Below are positions 18,868 to 62,224 of a DNA stretch of 64,000 nt, one piece after another. The notes below the pieces were generated by a model. The model was not told where the DNA came from and did no database searches. It saw only the letters and a program-made list of their open reading frames with translations. Source of the DNA: Tubulanus polymorphus. Taxonomy: Eukaryota > Nemertea > Palaeonemertea > Tubulaniformes > Tubulanidae. Within the stretch, counting starts at the first letter, position 1, and each line of letters opens with the position of its first letter. The stretch lies in NCBI RefSeq assembly GCF_964204645.1, contig NC_134026.1:10318450-10382449 (forward strand), in the 5' to 3' direction. The translations under genes and the position numbers were made by a program.

Positions 18868-19050
18868 TCTAAGTGTAGTTGAAGCGATTTCTCATCCTCA
18901 GCAAGAATAAATGTATCATCTGCGTATAGTATTATGAATAAATTCAGTTAAGTATCAATATCCTGGTCATGATTCAAATTTAGTTTTTCAATAAATGACA
19001 AAAGTCGGTTTTCCACGATCAATGAAAAATCCTTCAATGTCGATTAAGAA
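18868..19050 (-). mobile_element. LINE copy A, continuation with YADD catalytic box
   Basis: On the minus strand this reads I-L-Y-A-D-D-T-F-I-L-A-E-D-E-K-S-L-Q-L-H-L; the YADD active-site box of reverse transcriptase is at 18926-18915. It continues the LINE interrupted at 16707. The 5' end is lost near 19050, where the tail of LINE copy B begins. Confidence 0.8.
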
Positions 19051-19052
19051 TA

Positions 19053-19664
19053 TTTCGAATACGAATACGAATACGAATATTTATTACACTCCAACCATTC
19101 CCATGGTATATGGAGGAAAAAACAGTATTTACAATTATTTACAAAAACAGTAGATAAAAGTAGATAAAAGCACTTTGAAACATAACAAACGTTATTTACA
19201 ACATACTATTTACATACACTACCGGAGGGATCTATATACATCCAGACCTAATTTGATAAATTTAGTAAGTTTAAAAGTTGGATTTTTAAAACATCAAGAT
19301 TCCGAAAGGTATTTGAATTTAGGTAGCTTTCACGGAATACGGTAAGTAATTTACAGTCAAAAATGAAATGTAGTTCGTCGCCTAAAAAGGTGGGACATAA
19401 TCTATCGGTTCTCGGTAGATGGAGATTTGACAATTTATTTACAGGTAGGAGATAAGACCCAATCCTGAACTGGAATAAACTGGTCACTAAGTCGTCATCA
19501 AGCCGATTCATATAGTTTTCAAATTTGATATCCTTCTTATATTGTCTAAAATTAATGTATAACGAGTTATTATTTAGCCTAAATTCTGTCTCTTGCACAT
19601 GCTGATCACGGAGTATACGGTATAATTGTTTTGGAGAAGTCCTAGAGTTTACCATAGATTGTGG
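19053..19664 (-). mobile_element. LINE copy B, C-terminal fragment
   Basis: The element starts (minus-strand 3' end) with a (GAATAC)n tail at about 19056-19080. A frame is open from the transposon junction down to 19248 and encodes F-R-I-G-S-Y-L-L-P-V-N, L-G-D-E-L-H-F-I-F-D-C, the distal LINE region with its zinc-ribbon-like end. It is clearly related to copy A but diverged. Its 5' side is cut by the large transposon at 19665. Confidence 0.8.
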
Positions 19665-19770
19665 GGTCATACTAAACACCGTCAGGAGCCGTCAGACACC
19701 GTCAGGAACCGCCAGGAACCGTCAGGAACCGTCAGACACCGTCAGGAAGACCGTCAGACACCGTCATGAA
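19665..19770 (+). repeat. Left terminal inverted repeat, 106 bp
   Basis: It starts GGTCATACTAAACACC, then consists of degenerate 10-bp units CCGTCAGGAA and CCGTCAGACA in alternation. A partial extra copy (TATACTAAACACCGTCAGGA) follows at about 19781-19800. Confidence 0.93.
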
Positions 19771-20375
19771 CTCACGGGTTATACTAAACACCGTCAGGAA
19801 ATAAAAAACAATGATTGTGAATTCTAAAATTGAATATTTTATATTAAAATCAACACTAAATGAGCCCTACTGTGCACGAGTTTTCCTTGGTAAACTCAAC
19901 AATACGCTGTGCAAATTGAGCAAATTTTGTGAAATAAATCTTTTCGTAATATATCGTAGTTTTTAGTTTCTTAGTTTGAGTTAAACTTTTTTCCGATTTT
20001 GTTTCTAAATCTAACATTAACTTTATTTTGGCAAATTGTTATTACTTCGAAATGACAACAAAGTGATTAATAAATTGCAAACTGGGTCTGTTCCATGCCC
20101 TAACCCCTAACAGACACGCCTGATGCACAACGCACTAATGAACTATGCTTTTATTTCGAGCTATAAGACCCCCTACTTAATTATTGGAGTTTTTAGATAC
20201 ACTACATATCATATAGCCACGGGTCACTAATCCTATTCACAATTAACACATAAAAACCAACAAATGATTCTTCAGCACGTCATATTTTGTTATCTCTCTA
20301 TCGCGACGGGTGATTCCAATTTTATTGTGGTGAGATTCTTGATAGAACGAAGTTGTGAGGAATAAAAGGATAACC

Positions 20376-20481
20376 ATGAGTGACAAAAAACCAACGAGAC
20401 GGAAAAAGGCACCCGCCGTATTTACGCCAAGTAATGTTGTCAAGAAGCGAAAGAAAATTTCGAAAAAATATCCATGTAAAG
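20376..20481 (+). CDS. MULE gene exon 1: basic leader
   Basis: It starts at the ATG at 20376 and encodes a lysine/arginine-rich stretch (K-K-P-T-R-R-K-K, V-K-K-R-K-K), likely a nuclear localisation signal. It ends Y-P-C-K before a GTAGGA donor in phase 1. The cysteine is probably the first zinc ligand of the PHD finger completed in the next exon. Confidence 0.65.
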
Positions 20482-23400
20482 GTAGGAACAATTGTTTTTT
20501 CATTTGTGCTATCAAAATTGCAGTAAATTACGACTGAAATATTTATATTGGAACTAAACTTTGAATGCTAGCAAGTCAAAACTGAATTTAGTCATGTATA
20601 CAATTTTTTACCATTTAAATATAAACAATACCGAAGAATTGGCTTATACTCTGACGGCATTTTGAATAAAGCTTTTTTTGAGAGCCCGTTGTACCCATTT
20701 TTGTAAATCTCAAGCTCGTAACATTATCGAATTTGCCCTGATTATCGAAAATTGTGTAAATTTGAACAACGGTTTTTCTCCTCTCAATATTTTGATCTCT
20801 AAATTTCTCGCTTCACTTCACTTCCGCCCCATTAAGTATCAATTCTGTTTAGCTTGCTACTTCCACTCACTCACTCAGTCACTGATTATTCCTTGCCTTT
20901 TGTTTTTGTCTGATTACCCCCTAATTTGTCTCTGATTTTCAATCACTCTACAATTGTTTTTAAATTACTTCAATTTGTATCTACCCCTAGTTTACCGTTT
21001 GCCGTCTTAGTTTTTTCCTATTGTTTTCCGGTTTTTCCGGACGTGTGGCGCAAATTGCCGACAGTTTTCATATAGACCTCTATATTTTTGCTATTTTTTG
21101 CTAACTTCAAATTTTAATGAAAACTACGCAAAATCTCTTCGGGTTTTAATGAAAACTACGCAAAATTTCTTTGGATTTCAATGAAAACTATACGCCCACG
21201 CAAAATATCTTTAAATTTTAAATGAATACTGCGAAAGATATCTTTAGATTTTAAGGTTCATTTGGAAGGGGCGCACAGTTTCTGAAATGTTTGAATTTTT
21301 TCGAAAACAATTTTTGTCAAATAACGAACTTGTCAACTTCAAAGTTGAGTACCCTGCATCTTTACGCGACGTGTGGCGCAAATTGCCGACAGTTTTCATA
21401 TAGAAGTGTTTATGAAAACTACGCAAAATATCTTTAAATTTTTATGAAAACTACGCAAACTTATGAAGAAGAAATTGAGATATTACTGAAATATAGAATT
21501 AATTGTATTATTATATGGAGACGACATAATTATATTTGCAGAATCAGAATCTGAATTACAAAACAATTTAAATATACTCTTTGATTATTGCTAAGTAAAC
21601 AAGTTATCTGTTAATATCGATAAAACGAAAATAATGGTTTTCGCCCGATCGAAGCAAAGAGTAATGAGTTATTAGAAAGAGTAGACGAGTACAATTATCT
21701 TGGAATTTTGTTTACCTGGGATGGAAAATTTACAAAAGCAAAACAAGCAATTCACAACAAAGCTGTTCGAGCAATGTTTGCTATAATTCAAAAAGGCAGA
21801 TGTAATTTACCTCCAGACTCTACCTCTTATTGTACGGGTGCGAAATATGGGGCCATGAAAATGTCGATATCTTGGAAAAAGTCCACACAAGGTTTTGTAA
21901 ATTTAAAAGTTACAAAATTCTGGCAGGTTACCTTTAACTTTTAAGGGGCTTAACTATTTGAACAAAACTTTGAATGCTAGCAAGTCAAAACTGAATTTAG
22001 TAATGTATACAATTCTTTACCATTTATATAAACAATACCGAAGAATTGGCTTATATACTCTTTTTTACCATTTATATGAAAAAAAATTATATGTATCGGA
22101 TTGGATCTGCCAAATTACAATCCTAAATTATAGCTATGACATTCCCTATTTATATTTTCAGTTTGTAATGACAATTGCGCCGAAGATGCAATTTTATGTA
22201 GCAAATGTGAAGTATGGTTACATCGAGACTGCGAACAACTTACGTAAGATCTGTTGTCTGAATGGTAAAACTTATGACTTCGTGCACTCACTGGAACGGT
22301 TGAATAATGCAGCAAAAAACGGATATCGCAATCTCCAGAGCGCAGTAACACTTGAAAGGATATTACTTAAAGGTCACCAACTGACTTATACATATGTGAA
22401 ATCTGATCTCGTTCCACATGATTATTCGCATCAACTACTAAAAGGAATTGATCATGCAAACACCGTGCCGTTGTCAGTTCCAGGAGACGGCAATTGCCTC
22501 TTCCATGCCGTATCAACTTTGTTATGTGGTAGTTCATTGTTAACTGATGAGCTTCGAGTGCGCTGCTCTATAGAGCTGGTTGAAAATGATAACTACTATA
22601 AAAGTTCCAGCGATTTCGCGCAATTTTCAATTGTCTCGCCATCGTACGAAGACGCTTGTATAGACTGTGCCAGCCCTCGCGCATATTCCTCGATTTTCAC
22701 CATGCACGCGCTATCGACAGTTACTCGAAGACCAATTAGATCAGTGTACCCCTTGTGCAATGGGATTCTCGACAAAAACATTGGCATACTGAACAAATCT
22801 TTCAAACCTAGAAAGCCCCTTAAACAGTCAGGCGAAGAACTGTTGGTATTATGGACGAGATGTGCACCCTCAAATCGAGAAATATGGACGCCTAATCACT
22901 TTGCGCCACTCGTGCGACAAACGAGCCGGAATGAATCATCAATCGATGGTAAGTTTTTTTAACGCGTAAATGATAAAACCCTGTCTGAATAGAAATCATT
23001 AATGGGAATAAACTAGTGATCATTGAAATTTCCATCGACTTTCATGTCCGAATTTCAATTCGTCTAAAATTGTAGCTTTCTTTCTTCATTTCATTTTAAT
23101 AGATAGTGAGCATTGTTCAGAACCTGTGAGTATCTTGAGCGAAGAACCGAAAGTTGCATTGGATGAAGATTTGAACGAAAAGCTGAACGAAAAATCTGAC
23201 AGGCGTAAGTTTGTAACTCATCAATCTGATACACATTACAGCGTTAAATGATGTCAATTATGATGCCTAATCGAAGAGTTTACTCATTTTCAGGCGCAGA
23301 TTCATTGAACGGGGAAAATGATTTTATAGCCGACGCAAGTTTCCTCAATATTTCAACGGAAGAAGGAACAAATGTATCCCGTAAGTAAAAAGATATTTTT

Positions 23401-26083
23401 ATCAGAAATGAAATGTAGGGCCTATGCAAATATTTCTATTGGATTAGGATTTTCTAAGGGTGCCAATACGGAATTTATTGTAGGAAATTATTCGTTGAGA
23501 CAACAGATTGAGACAGATAGTTTTCTCAATACCTCGAAACAAGAAGAACAAATCGTTAGAAATCAAAGAAATGCATCATCGCCATGGAATTCTGGTAAAT
23601 ATCTAACATTTTAGTACAATAATAGCATATATTCTATATTACGTATATGAGATTATCTCCAAATTTTTACTTTCCAACTTGATACTACAAATTGAATTAA
23701 TTATGTATGATAAGTAGATTGTGATAACAGTTAAGGCATAATCAATTAGTTTTTGATTGTTGTACGGCTTAAATCAACCAGTGATTCCATTGTTTGACTG
23801 TGGGTAATTAACAATAGTGACAAAATCCTTCTATCCTTTAATTACAGGAATTGATGTCTCTATGCCACATTTCCACGAATCGACTCTATTAAACGAAACA
23901 ATTTCCTCAACATCATCCCATAAATCCAGCAAACGGGTTAGTTTTGCTAAACCAATAGCCGAAGATGTAGATGGGATACTTAAAAATGGTAGATTCATGG
24001 AGACCTATGAAGCTTTCGATAAAATCTTGAATGTCCGTCCTAAGGTCACTGACACACCCTCAGGAATTAAAGAAAACGTATATTTCTTATTGGAAAATTC
24101 GAATAATACGCAACGCAGACAGAATGGGAAAAAAGTAGTTTCGTTGATGATTGCGGAGCCTGGGACACTAAGCACTGTTCCACAAAATCGTCGTTATTTG
24201 TTGTCCACGAAGATAAATTAGGCCAGGTAAGAAAAACATGCATTTTGACATTTTTTACTATTTCAAAAGGCGTAATTTCGATTTATTTTATAGGACTTTA
24301 ATTTCACACTAATGAATAGAAAAAGAAAAAATTGAATGTATCAATTATAGTATCAAATTCGTTTGCACATTATTAGATGCGAAATAACCGATAATATTAA
24401 TTGATTTCCTCTATTGGCGAAATTGTAAGGCTGCTTTAGATTTTTTTCTCTGATGAAAAAAAGGTATTTAATTTAATTTCTCTTTTGTTATGTATTTTAT
24501 AGAGCGTAGAGAAAAGGAATGGTGTGTATGTTACGAAGAAGCAAGGTATCTGGACTCCGCTCGTCCCTCAACCAGAAACAGTTTGCGTTATAAAAAGGAT
24601 ATATTATCAGCTGAAAAGAGAAAATTCATTTAAAAAAAGAATTACATGGGTAGAGGGGGGTGGTCGAGTCTGGCCATCGACAGCATTAGTGGAGTATATT
24701 GGAGAGTACCCCAGAGAGAAGGTGCCTCACGGAAACACTAAAAAAGGGACAGGGAACGAATACGTGAGGTCATCTGCGGATACGTTAAATCGGGTTGCGG
24801 AACGCGTAACGAATGGTGAAAATCCTCGACAGGTTTATAAGCAAATGCTTCTCGAAAATTCGATGAATGCACCGCGCAATATGAAGCAAGTGCAAAACGT
24901 AAAAGGTGCAGTCGATAGAAAGAATAGACCGGTAGAAGGAAATCGTAAAAATGTTGCTGATGATATGCAGGCAGTAATGAATATGATAATCGACAGTTCT
25001 TTCATACGGGAAATCGTACAGTCGCCGGACAAACCTCCGATGGTAATATTGTATTCATCCCAGCAGCTAGCTGACATAAAAACATTTTGCATCGACGAAG
25101 GGTGTATTTTAGGAGTTGACCGCACGTTCAACGTCGGAGCGTGCTTCTTAACTCTAACCGTATTCAAGAACACTCACATATTAAGAATATCAACACAGGA
25201 ACCGCCAATTATGTTGGGCCCAATGTTACTTCATTGGGACGGTGAGTGTTCTAGTTATCAAAGATTTTTCACTCATCTGCGATCCAAAATAGATGGTAGC
25301 TTCGATACAGAAATAGGGACGAAAGAACTTGTATTCGGGTCAGATGAAGAAAAAGCTATTCTCAAGGCAATCAAGCAATCGTTTCCCGAATCAACACAAT
25401 CACTGTGCTACCGACACCTAGAACAAAATGTAAAACGACATTTACGCCACAAAGTCGGTGCAAATGATAAAATTTCAAATGAAATTGTATCTTGTATATT
25501 CGGAAACTCCGGGTTATTACAAAAAAGTGACGAATACGAATACGATCACTGCGTCCTCGAGTTGGAATCGAAATTTGAAACAATTGTGCCACTTTTCATG
25601 CCTTATTTCAAGAAGCTCGTCATACGTCTCAAACAATATGTTTTCGTTCCTACGCAGATAGAGAAACGTGTTCCTTTAAACTGGACTAATAATAATTGCG
25701 AAAGTATGAACAATCTCATAAAACTATCGACGAATTGGAAAATTTTGAAAATTCCTGATCTCATTGAGCGCCTGAATAGTATAGTAGATCTGCAGTATGC
25801 AGATATTCGCCGAGCCTTACACGGTCAAGGAAACTACCAAGTTTCGCCTCGTTTGAGCAAACACGTCGTTTCGCACGTAGTATGGTGTAAAAAATCGAAG
25901 GAAGAAAAGGATGCGATCATGAATACATTTTTCAGTGCAAAATCAAAAACAAAATCGATCGAAAAAGTTATCAAGTCCAGTGACGGAAAATTGAATATCC
26001 CGAAAACCGCAAAAGTAGCGAAGAAACCAGGGCAATTAAAGCGTTCAAGAGCGACGAGATCAATTACAATAAAAAAAACATAA
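20376..26083 (+). CDS. MULE-encoded PHD-OTU-transposase protein (one frameshift)
   Basis: Proposed exons: 20376-20481, 22162-22243, an OTU exon ending at 22948, 23103-23204, 23294-23380, 23484-23594, 23848-24226 and 24503-26083. GT-AG borders and phases agree for all except two places. The link between the PHD exon and the OTU exon is unresolved, since the frames differ and a short intron or an indel is needed. In the exon 23848-24226 the downstream frame is shifted by one base near 24100-24125. Order of parts: basic leader, PHD finger, OTU protease, acidic linker, short conserved D-D-C-G-A-W-D block, DDE transposase. It could be one polyprotein or two adjacent genes. The element may thus be recently dead. 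Confidence 0.65.
21045..21475. repeat. Short interspersed tandem motifs
   Basis: GTGTGGCGCAAATTGCCGAC plus about 18 further bases appears at 21044-21081 and 21370-21406. Several copies of GAAAACTACGCAAAATATCT lie between and after, giving an irregular tandem array. Confidence 0.75.
21510..21945 (+). pseudogene. LINE reverse-transcriptase fragment inside the MULE
   Basis: The plus strand reads G-D-D-I-I-I-F-A-E-S-E-S-E-L-Q, then S-V-N-I-D-K-T-K-I-M-V-F-A-R-S-K and, after stops and shifts, N-Y-L-G-I-L. It is a broken copy of the same kind of reverse transcriptase as LINE A, here with GDD in place of the second half of YADD. It lies in the intron after MULE exon 1. Confidence 0.8.
22162..22243 (+). 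CDS. MULE gene exon 2: PHD finger
   Basis: After TTTTCAG the frame reads C-N-D-N-C, then I-L-C-S-K-C-E-V-W-L-H-R-D-C-E-Q-L-T. Joined to the cysteine of exon 1 this gives the C-x2-C ... C-x2-C ... W-x-H-x2-C order of a PHD finger. The last zinc pair should follow but is not clear. Donor candidate: GTAAGA at 22244. Confidence 0.7.
22340..22948 (+). CDS. MULE gene exon 3: OTU-type cysteine protease
   Basis: The frame encodes V-P-G-D-G-N-C-L-F-H-A-V-S, the catalytic cysteine block of OTU-family deubiquitinases, then E-L-R-V-R-C and near the end W-T-P-N-H-F-A-P-L, the catalytic histidine block. The two blocks are about 135 residues apart, normal for OTU. The 5' border is uncertain: the frame is open back to 21958, but much of that is not OTU-like. 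Donor GTAAGT follows 22948 in phase 1. A host- or element-directed deubiquitinase role is inferred. Confidence 0.85.
23103..24226 (+). CDS. MULE gene linker exons and D-D-C-G-A-W-D block
   Basis: Exons 23103-23204, 23294-23380, 23484-23594 and 23848-24226 join in phase 1. The first three are acidic and low in complexity; 23294-23380 and 23484-23594 share an S-F-L-N-x-S core, so one may be a duplicate of the other. The last exon encodes G-R-F-M-E-T-Y-E and E-N-V-Y-F-L-L-E, then in the next frame W-E-K-S-S-F-V-D-D-C-G-A-W-D. The latter is the N-terminal signature of the transposase family and joins exon 24503-26083 in phase 0. The frame change needs one base. Confidence 0.65.
24503..26083 (+). 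CDS. MULE-type DDE transposase
   Basis: This long terminal exon opens after TTTTATAG and reads P-L-V-P-Q-P-E near its start. The catalytic order is visible: G-V-D-R-T-F-N-V-G (first Asp, near 25118), G-P-M-L-L-H-W-D-G, F-G-S-D-E-E-K-A-I (second Asp, near 25341), C-Y-R-H-L-E-Q-N, then N-N-N-C-E-S-M-N-N (Glu, near 25698). These match Mutator-like transposases. The tail is lysine-rich, suited to DNA binding. The catalytic exon has no internal stop, so this part could still be functional. Confidence 0.88.
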   Translation, partial: SVEKRNGVYVTKKQGIWTPLVPQPETVCVIKRIYYQLKRENSFKKRITWVEGGGRVWPSTALVEYIGEYPREKVPHGNTKKGTGNEYVRSSADTLNRVAERVTNGENPRQVYKQMLLENSMNAPRNMKQVQNVKGAVDRKNRPVEGNRKNVADDMQAVMNMIIDSSFIREIVQSPDKPPMVILYSSQQLADIKTFCIDEGCILGVDRTFNVGACFLTLTVFKNTHILRISTQEPPIMLGPMLLHWDGECSSYQRFFTHLRSKIDGSFDTEIGTKELVFGSDEEKAILKAIKQSFPESTQSLCYRHLEQNVKRHLRHKVGANDKISNEIVSCIFGNSGLLQKSDEYEYDHCVLELESKFETIVPLFMPYFKKLVIRLKQYVFVPTQIEKRVPLNWTNNNCESMNNLIKLSTNWKILKIPDLIERLNSIVDLQYADIRRALHGQGNYQVSPRLSKHVVSHVVWCKKSKEEKDAIMNTFFSAKSKTKSIEKVIKSSDGKLNIPKTAKVAKKPGQLKRSRATRSITIKKT

Positions 26084-26638
26084 CTTGACACATACATTCT
26101 TATTGTCATATCAATTTTCATGGATATTTGTCAACTAGTATATATAAATTTAATTTTCCAGTTAATTTTTCATTTGTTTATTTTGTATAAAATCTTATAT
26201 TTGTATCAATGTATAATTATTCTAAAATAAGATCGATTACTTTGCCTTGATTTCAATGTACATTACAGTTCGAAAAAAGTTGAATAAATTGCGTTTCCTA
26301 TTCATGTAAATATCAATTTTGTCAGTCATTTACCTTGTATAAATTTTTCAAAGTTTCTTTTTTTCATTAGATTATTTTGCCTTTTAAAAGTTGAAAAGAT
26401 GGGCCGGAATAAATTGTTTACCAGGGATTGCGTTTCCTATTCATGTAAAAATCAATTTCGTCAGTCATTTACCCTGTGTAGTGTATTTGTATATTGTTAT
26501 TTTCAATTTTGCCTTTATTTTAATTTCGGCGAACTCTTAATGCATAAGCTTGAGTTGATTTCTCAAATTAAATAAACAACATTTTAGTATTTTCAAGAGT
26601 CGTTTCAAATTTGCTTTCCTTTTCTGAAAGATTCACTC
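26084..26638. other. MULE 3' region with a 55-bp direct repeat
   Basis: AT-rich DNA after the transposase stop codon. A block beginning TTGCGTTTCCTATTCATGTA is repeated at about 26289-26345 and 26427-26480. An AATAAA at 26283-26288 could serve as poly(A) signal. Confidence 0.6.
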
Positions 26639-26744
26639 TTCATGACGGTGTCTGACGGTCTTCCTGACGGTGTCTGACGGTTCCTGACGGTTCCTGGCGG
26701 TTCCTGACGGTGTCTGACGGCTCCTGACGGTGTTTAGTATGACC
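26639..26744 (-). repeat. Right terminal inverted repeat, 106 bp
   Basis: The reverse complement equals the left repeat over its full length by eye. It ends about 105 bp before the SHPK start codon. Confidence 0.93.
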
Positions 26745-26848
26745 GTAGATGGGTAGATTGTGTATTTCAACGCTGCAAGGTGCTGCCATCTACGTAAAAC
26801 ATTCGGTATAAAGTTTCGGGTCGCTCAGCTCCATCCATGTAAACAATC
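26745..26848 (+). promoter_or_regulatory. SHPK 5' flank squeezed between MULE and start codon
   Basis: Only about 104 bp separate the MULE right repeat from the SHPK ATG. The stretch contains a small inverted repeat GTAGATGG/CCATCTAC (26745-26752 and 26788-26795). No TATA box or initiator is evident. If transcription starts here, the promoter must lie in this stretch or within the transposon. Confidence 0.4.
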
Positions 26849-60802
<33,954 letters not shown>

Positions 60803-62220
60803 TGAGAAATTCCATCCATTCGTATAATATGTATGTAGTTTAACTGTTAATCAGAGAGATAGAGAGAGCGAAAGAGAAAGAGGGAAGAGTTATGGCAGAT
60901 TTATCGTTTGTCATAGTGTGTGTTGCGATTTTATGGTTTCATCGATGGCTGAATTGCCGGTTATTGTGTTGCATTAAATCAAAAGATTCGATACCAGAGA
61001 ATTAAACAGTGACATTTCGCCTTGTACTAAGAGTTTATATGGTTTATATGTTGCAAAAAATAGGTTTTCATGCTGTGGATAAAACTGCAACGTAACGAAA
61101 TGATTGATTAAAACTGGATCAAATGAACCATTTGTGATTGATTTCCAAGGTTCAGTGAGGGCTTATTATGGTGAAGATAGTCAATGTAATAAAAGCGTGC
61201 AAATATGCACCCAACAATGCTCATGTTATTCAAGGATAAAATTGCTAGCTATTTGATTTTTTCTAGTGTTTTAGAAAATGTTATCTGTAAATGTGAATTC
61301 TGATGATAATGATACTGAAGTAGATATTCCATTTGGCCTACAATGCATTCTGTAAGCTTACTGATACCAGGCTTAAAGAGATACATGTACATCATTCGAA
61401 ATCTTCAATCACTTAAAGTCTTAAGAGGCTGCACTTGCCTTTGATAAAGAGTCAAAATGTTTGTTGTGGAGGCATAGCAAAATTTCACTTCACTTTCAGA
61501 TAGTAGGCTTCAAAATAGCCTATGGTAGCCTATGGTAGTTAAAAACCATGCCTCTGAAGTTAGCATTTCTATGGATGTCCCCTGAATTGAGAATCTGTGA
61601 CTTGTTTCATGTTGAGGTCCAACTCGCTATTTAACTTGCTGGTACCTCATGAAATTGAGCCATTAGCCTAGGGACTTGCTCAAAATATTTTATGCCACTA
61701 GTTCTCACCAGTTACAGCTGTATCCGTTGCAGTGGTCAATGACAATCCTGTATCCAACTAGACAACTTGGCACTAGATCGACATCATTATCATTTTCTTA
61801 CTGTCAGTATTCGACATCAATCTGCTTTACTAAAACCTTTGTGGTAGAGATTCTACTAGAAAACAGAATCGAGAGCGACTGAGAATTCCATGGTACTATA
61901 TGAGACTTTATTGGAGTGACAAGTGGCGGGAAAGGGCTGCATGCAGAGTAATAGGTATCATCTAGTTATTTCCAACATTTGCCTGGGCCTTAAGGTGATA
62001 CCCTAAAACAAATAGGTGTAAAGAAAAAGTAAAGATACGTCTAAGATTGCTTATATTACATTGTGTTTAGAAATTGCATAAGAAGATTTTTAAAAATTAT
62101 TCAGATTAAGTAGAGCAAATATTTGGATATAAACGTAAGTATATATGGTAAGATATTACCGGTAATATAGATATAGGTACACATAAAATGCAGTTAATTA
62201 ATCAAAATTTTAAGTCAATA
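60803..62220. other. SHPK 3' flank
   Basis: It holds the 3' UTR and then unassigned DNA. A small GA-rich run is at 60856-60888. No gene was recognised. Confidence 0.5.
60973..60978 (+). terminator. Candidate SHPK poly(A) signal
   Basis: ATTAAA lies about 170 bp after the stop codon. A further ATTAAA is at about 61000. No T-rich downstream element was checked rigorously. Confidence 0.35.
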
Positions 62221-62224
62221 AGAA

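Larger units (their letters stand above)
20547..22070. repeat. Direct repeat pair flanking an insertion inside the MULE intron
   Basis: About 90-100 bp starting near TGAATGCTAGCAAGTCAAAA occur at 20562-20650 and again at 21970-22065 with few changes. The 1.3 kb between them holds a LINE fragment and A/T-rich repeats. This suggests a segmental duplication or an insertion that copied its target. Confidence 0.8.
19665..26744 (+). mobile_element. Mutator-like (MULE) DNA transposon encoding PHD, OTU and transposase
   Basis: The boundaries are two 106-bp inverted repeats (19665-19770 and 26639-26744) that match at every base I compared. Between them, on the plus strand, lies a spliced gene for a PHD finger, an OTU protease and a MULE-type DDE transposase. 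Long inverted repeats and the transposase type agree with Mutator-like elements, which usually make 9-bp target duplications. A 9-bp match (TAGATTGTG) is present at 19655-19663 and 26754-26762 but does not abut the inverted repeats exactly. Identical ends point to recent insertion; the body carries later-looking insertions and one frameshift. Confidence 0.85.

Noticed and set aside
19672-19800. CRISPR-like appearance of regular CCGTCAG repeats
   Set aside because: The units are contiguous 10-bp tandem copies without spacers and match exactly the other end of a DNA transposon.
24835-25173. Minus-strand frame of 112 codons
   Set aside because: It lies antisense to the MULE transposase catalytic region and has no domain.
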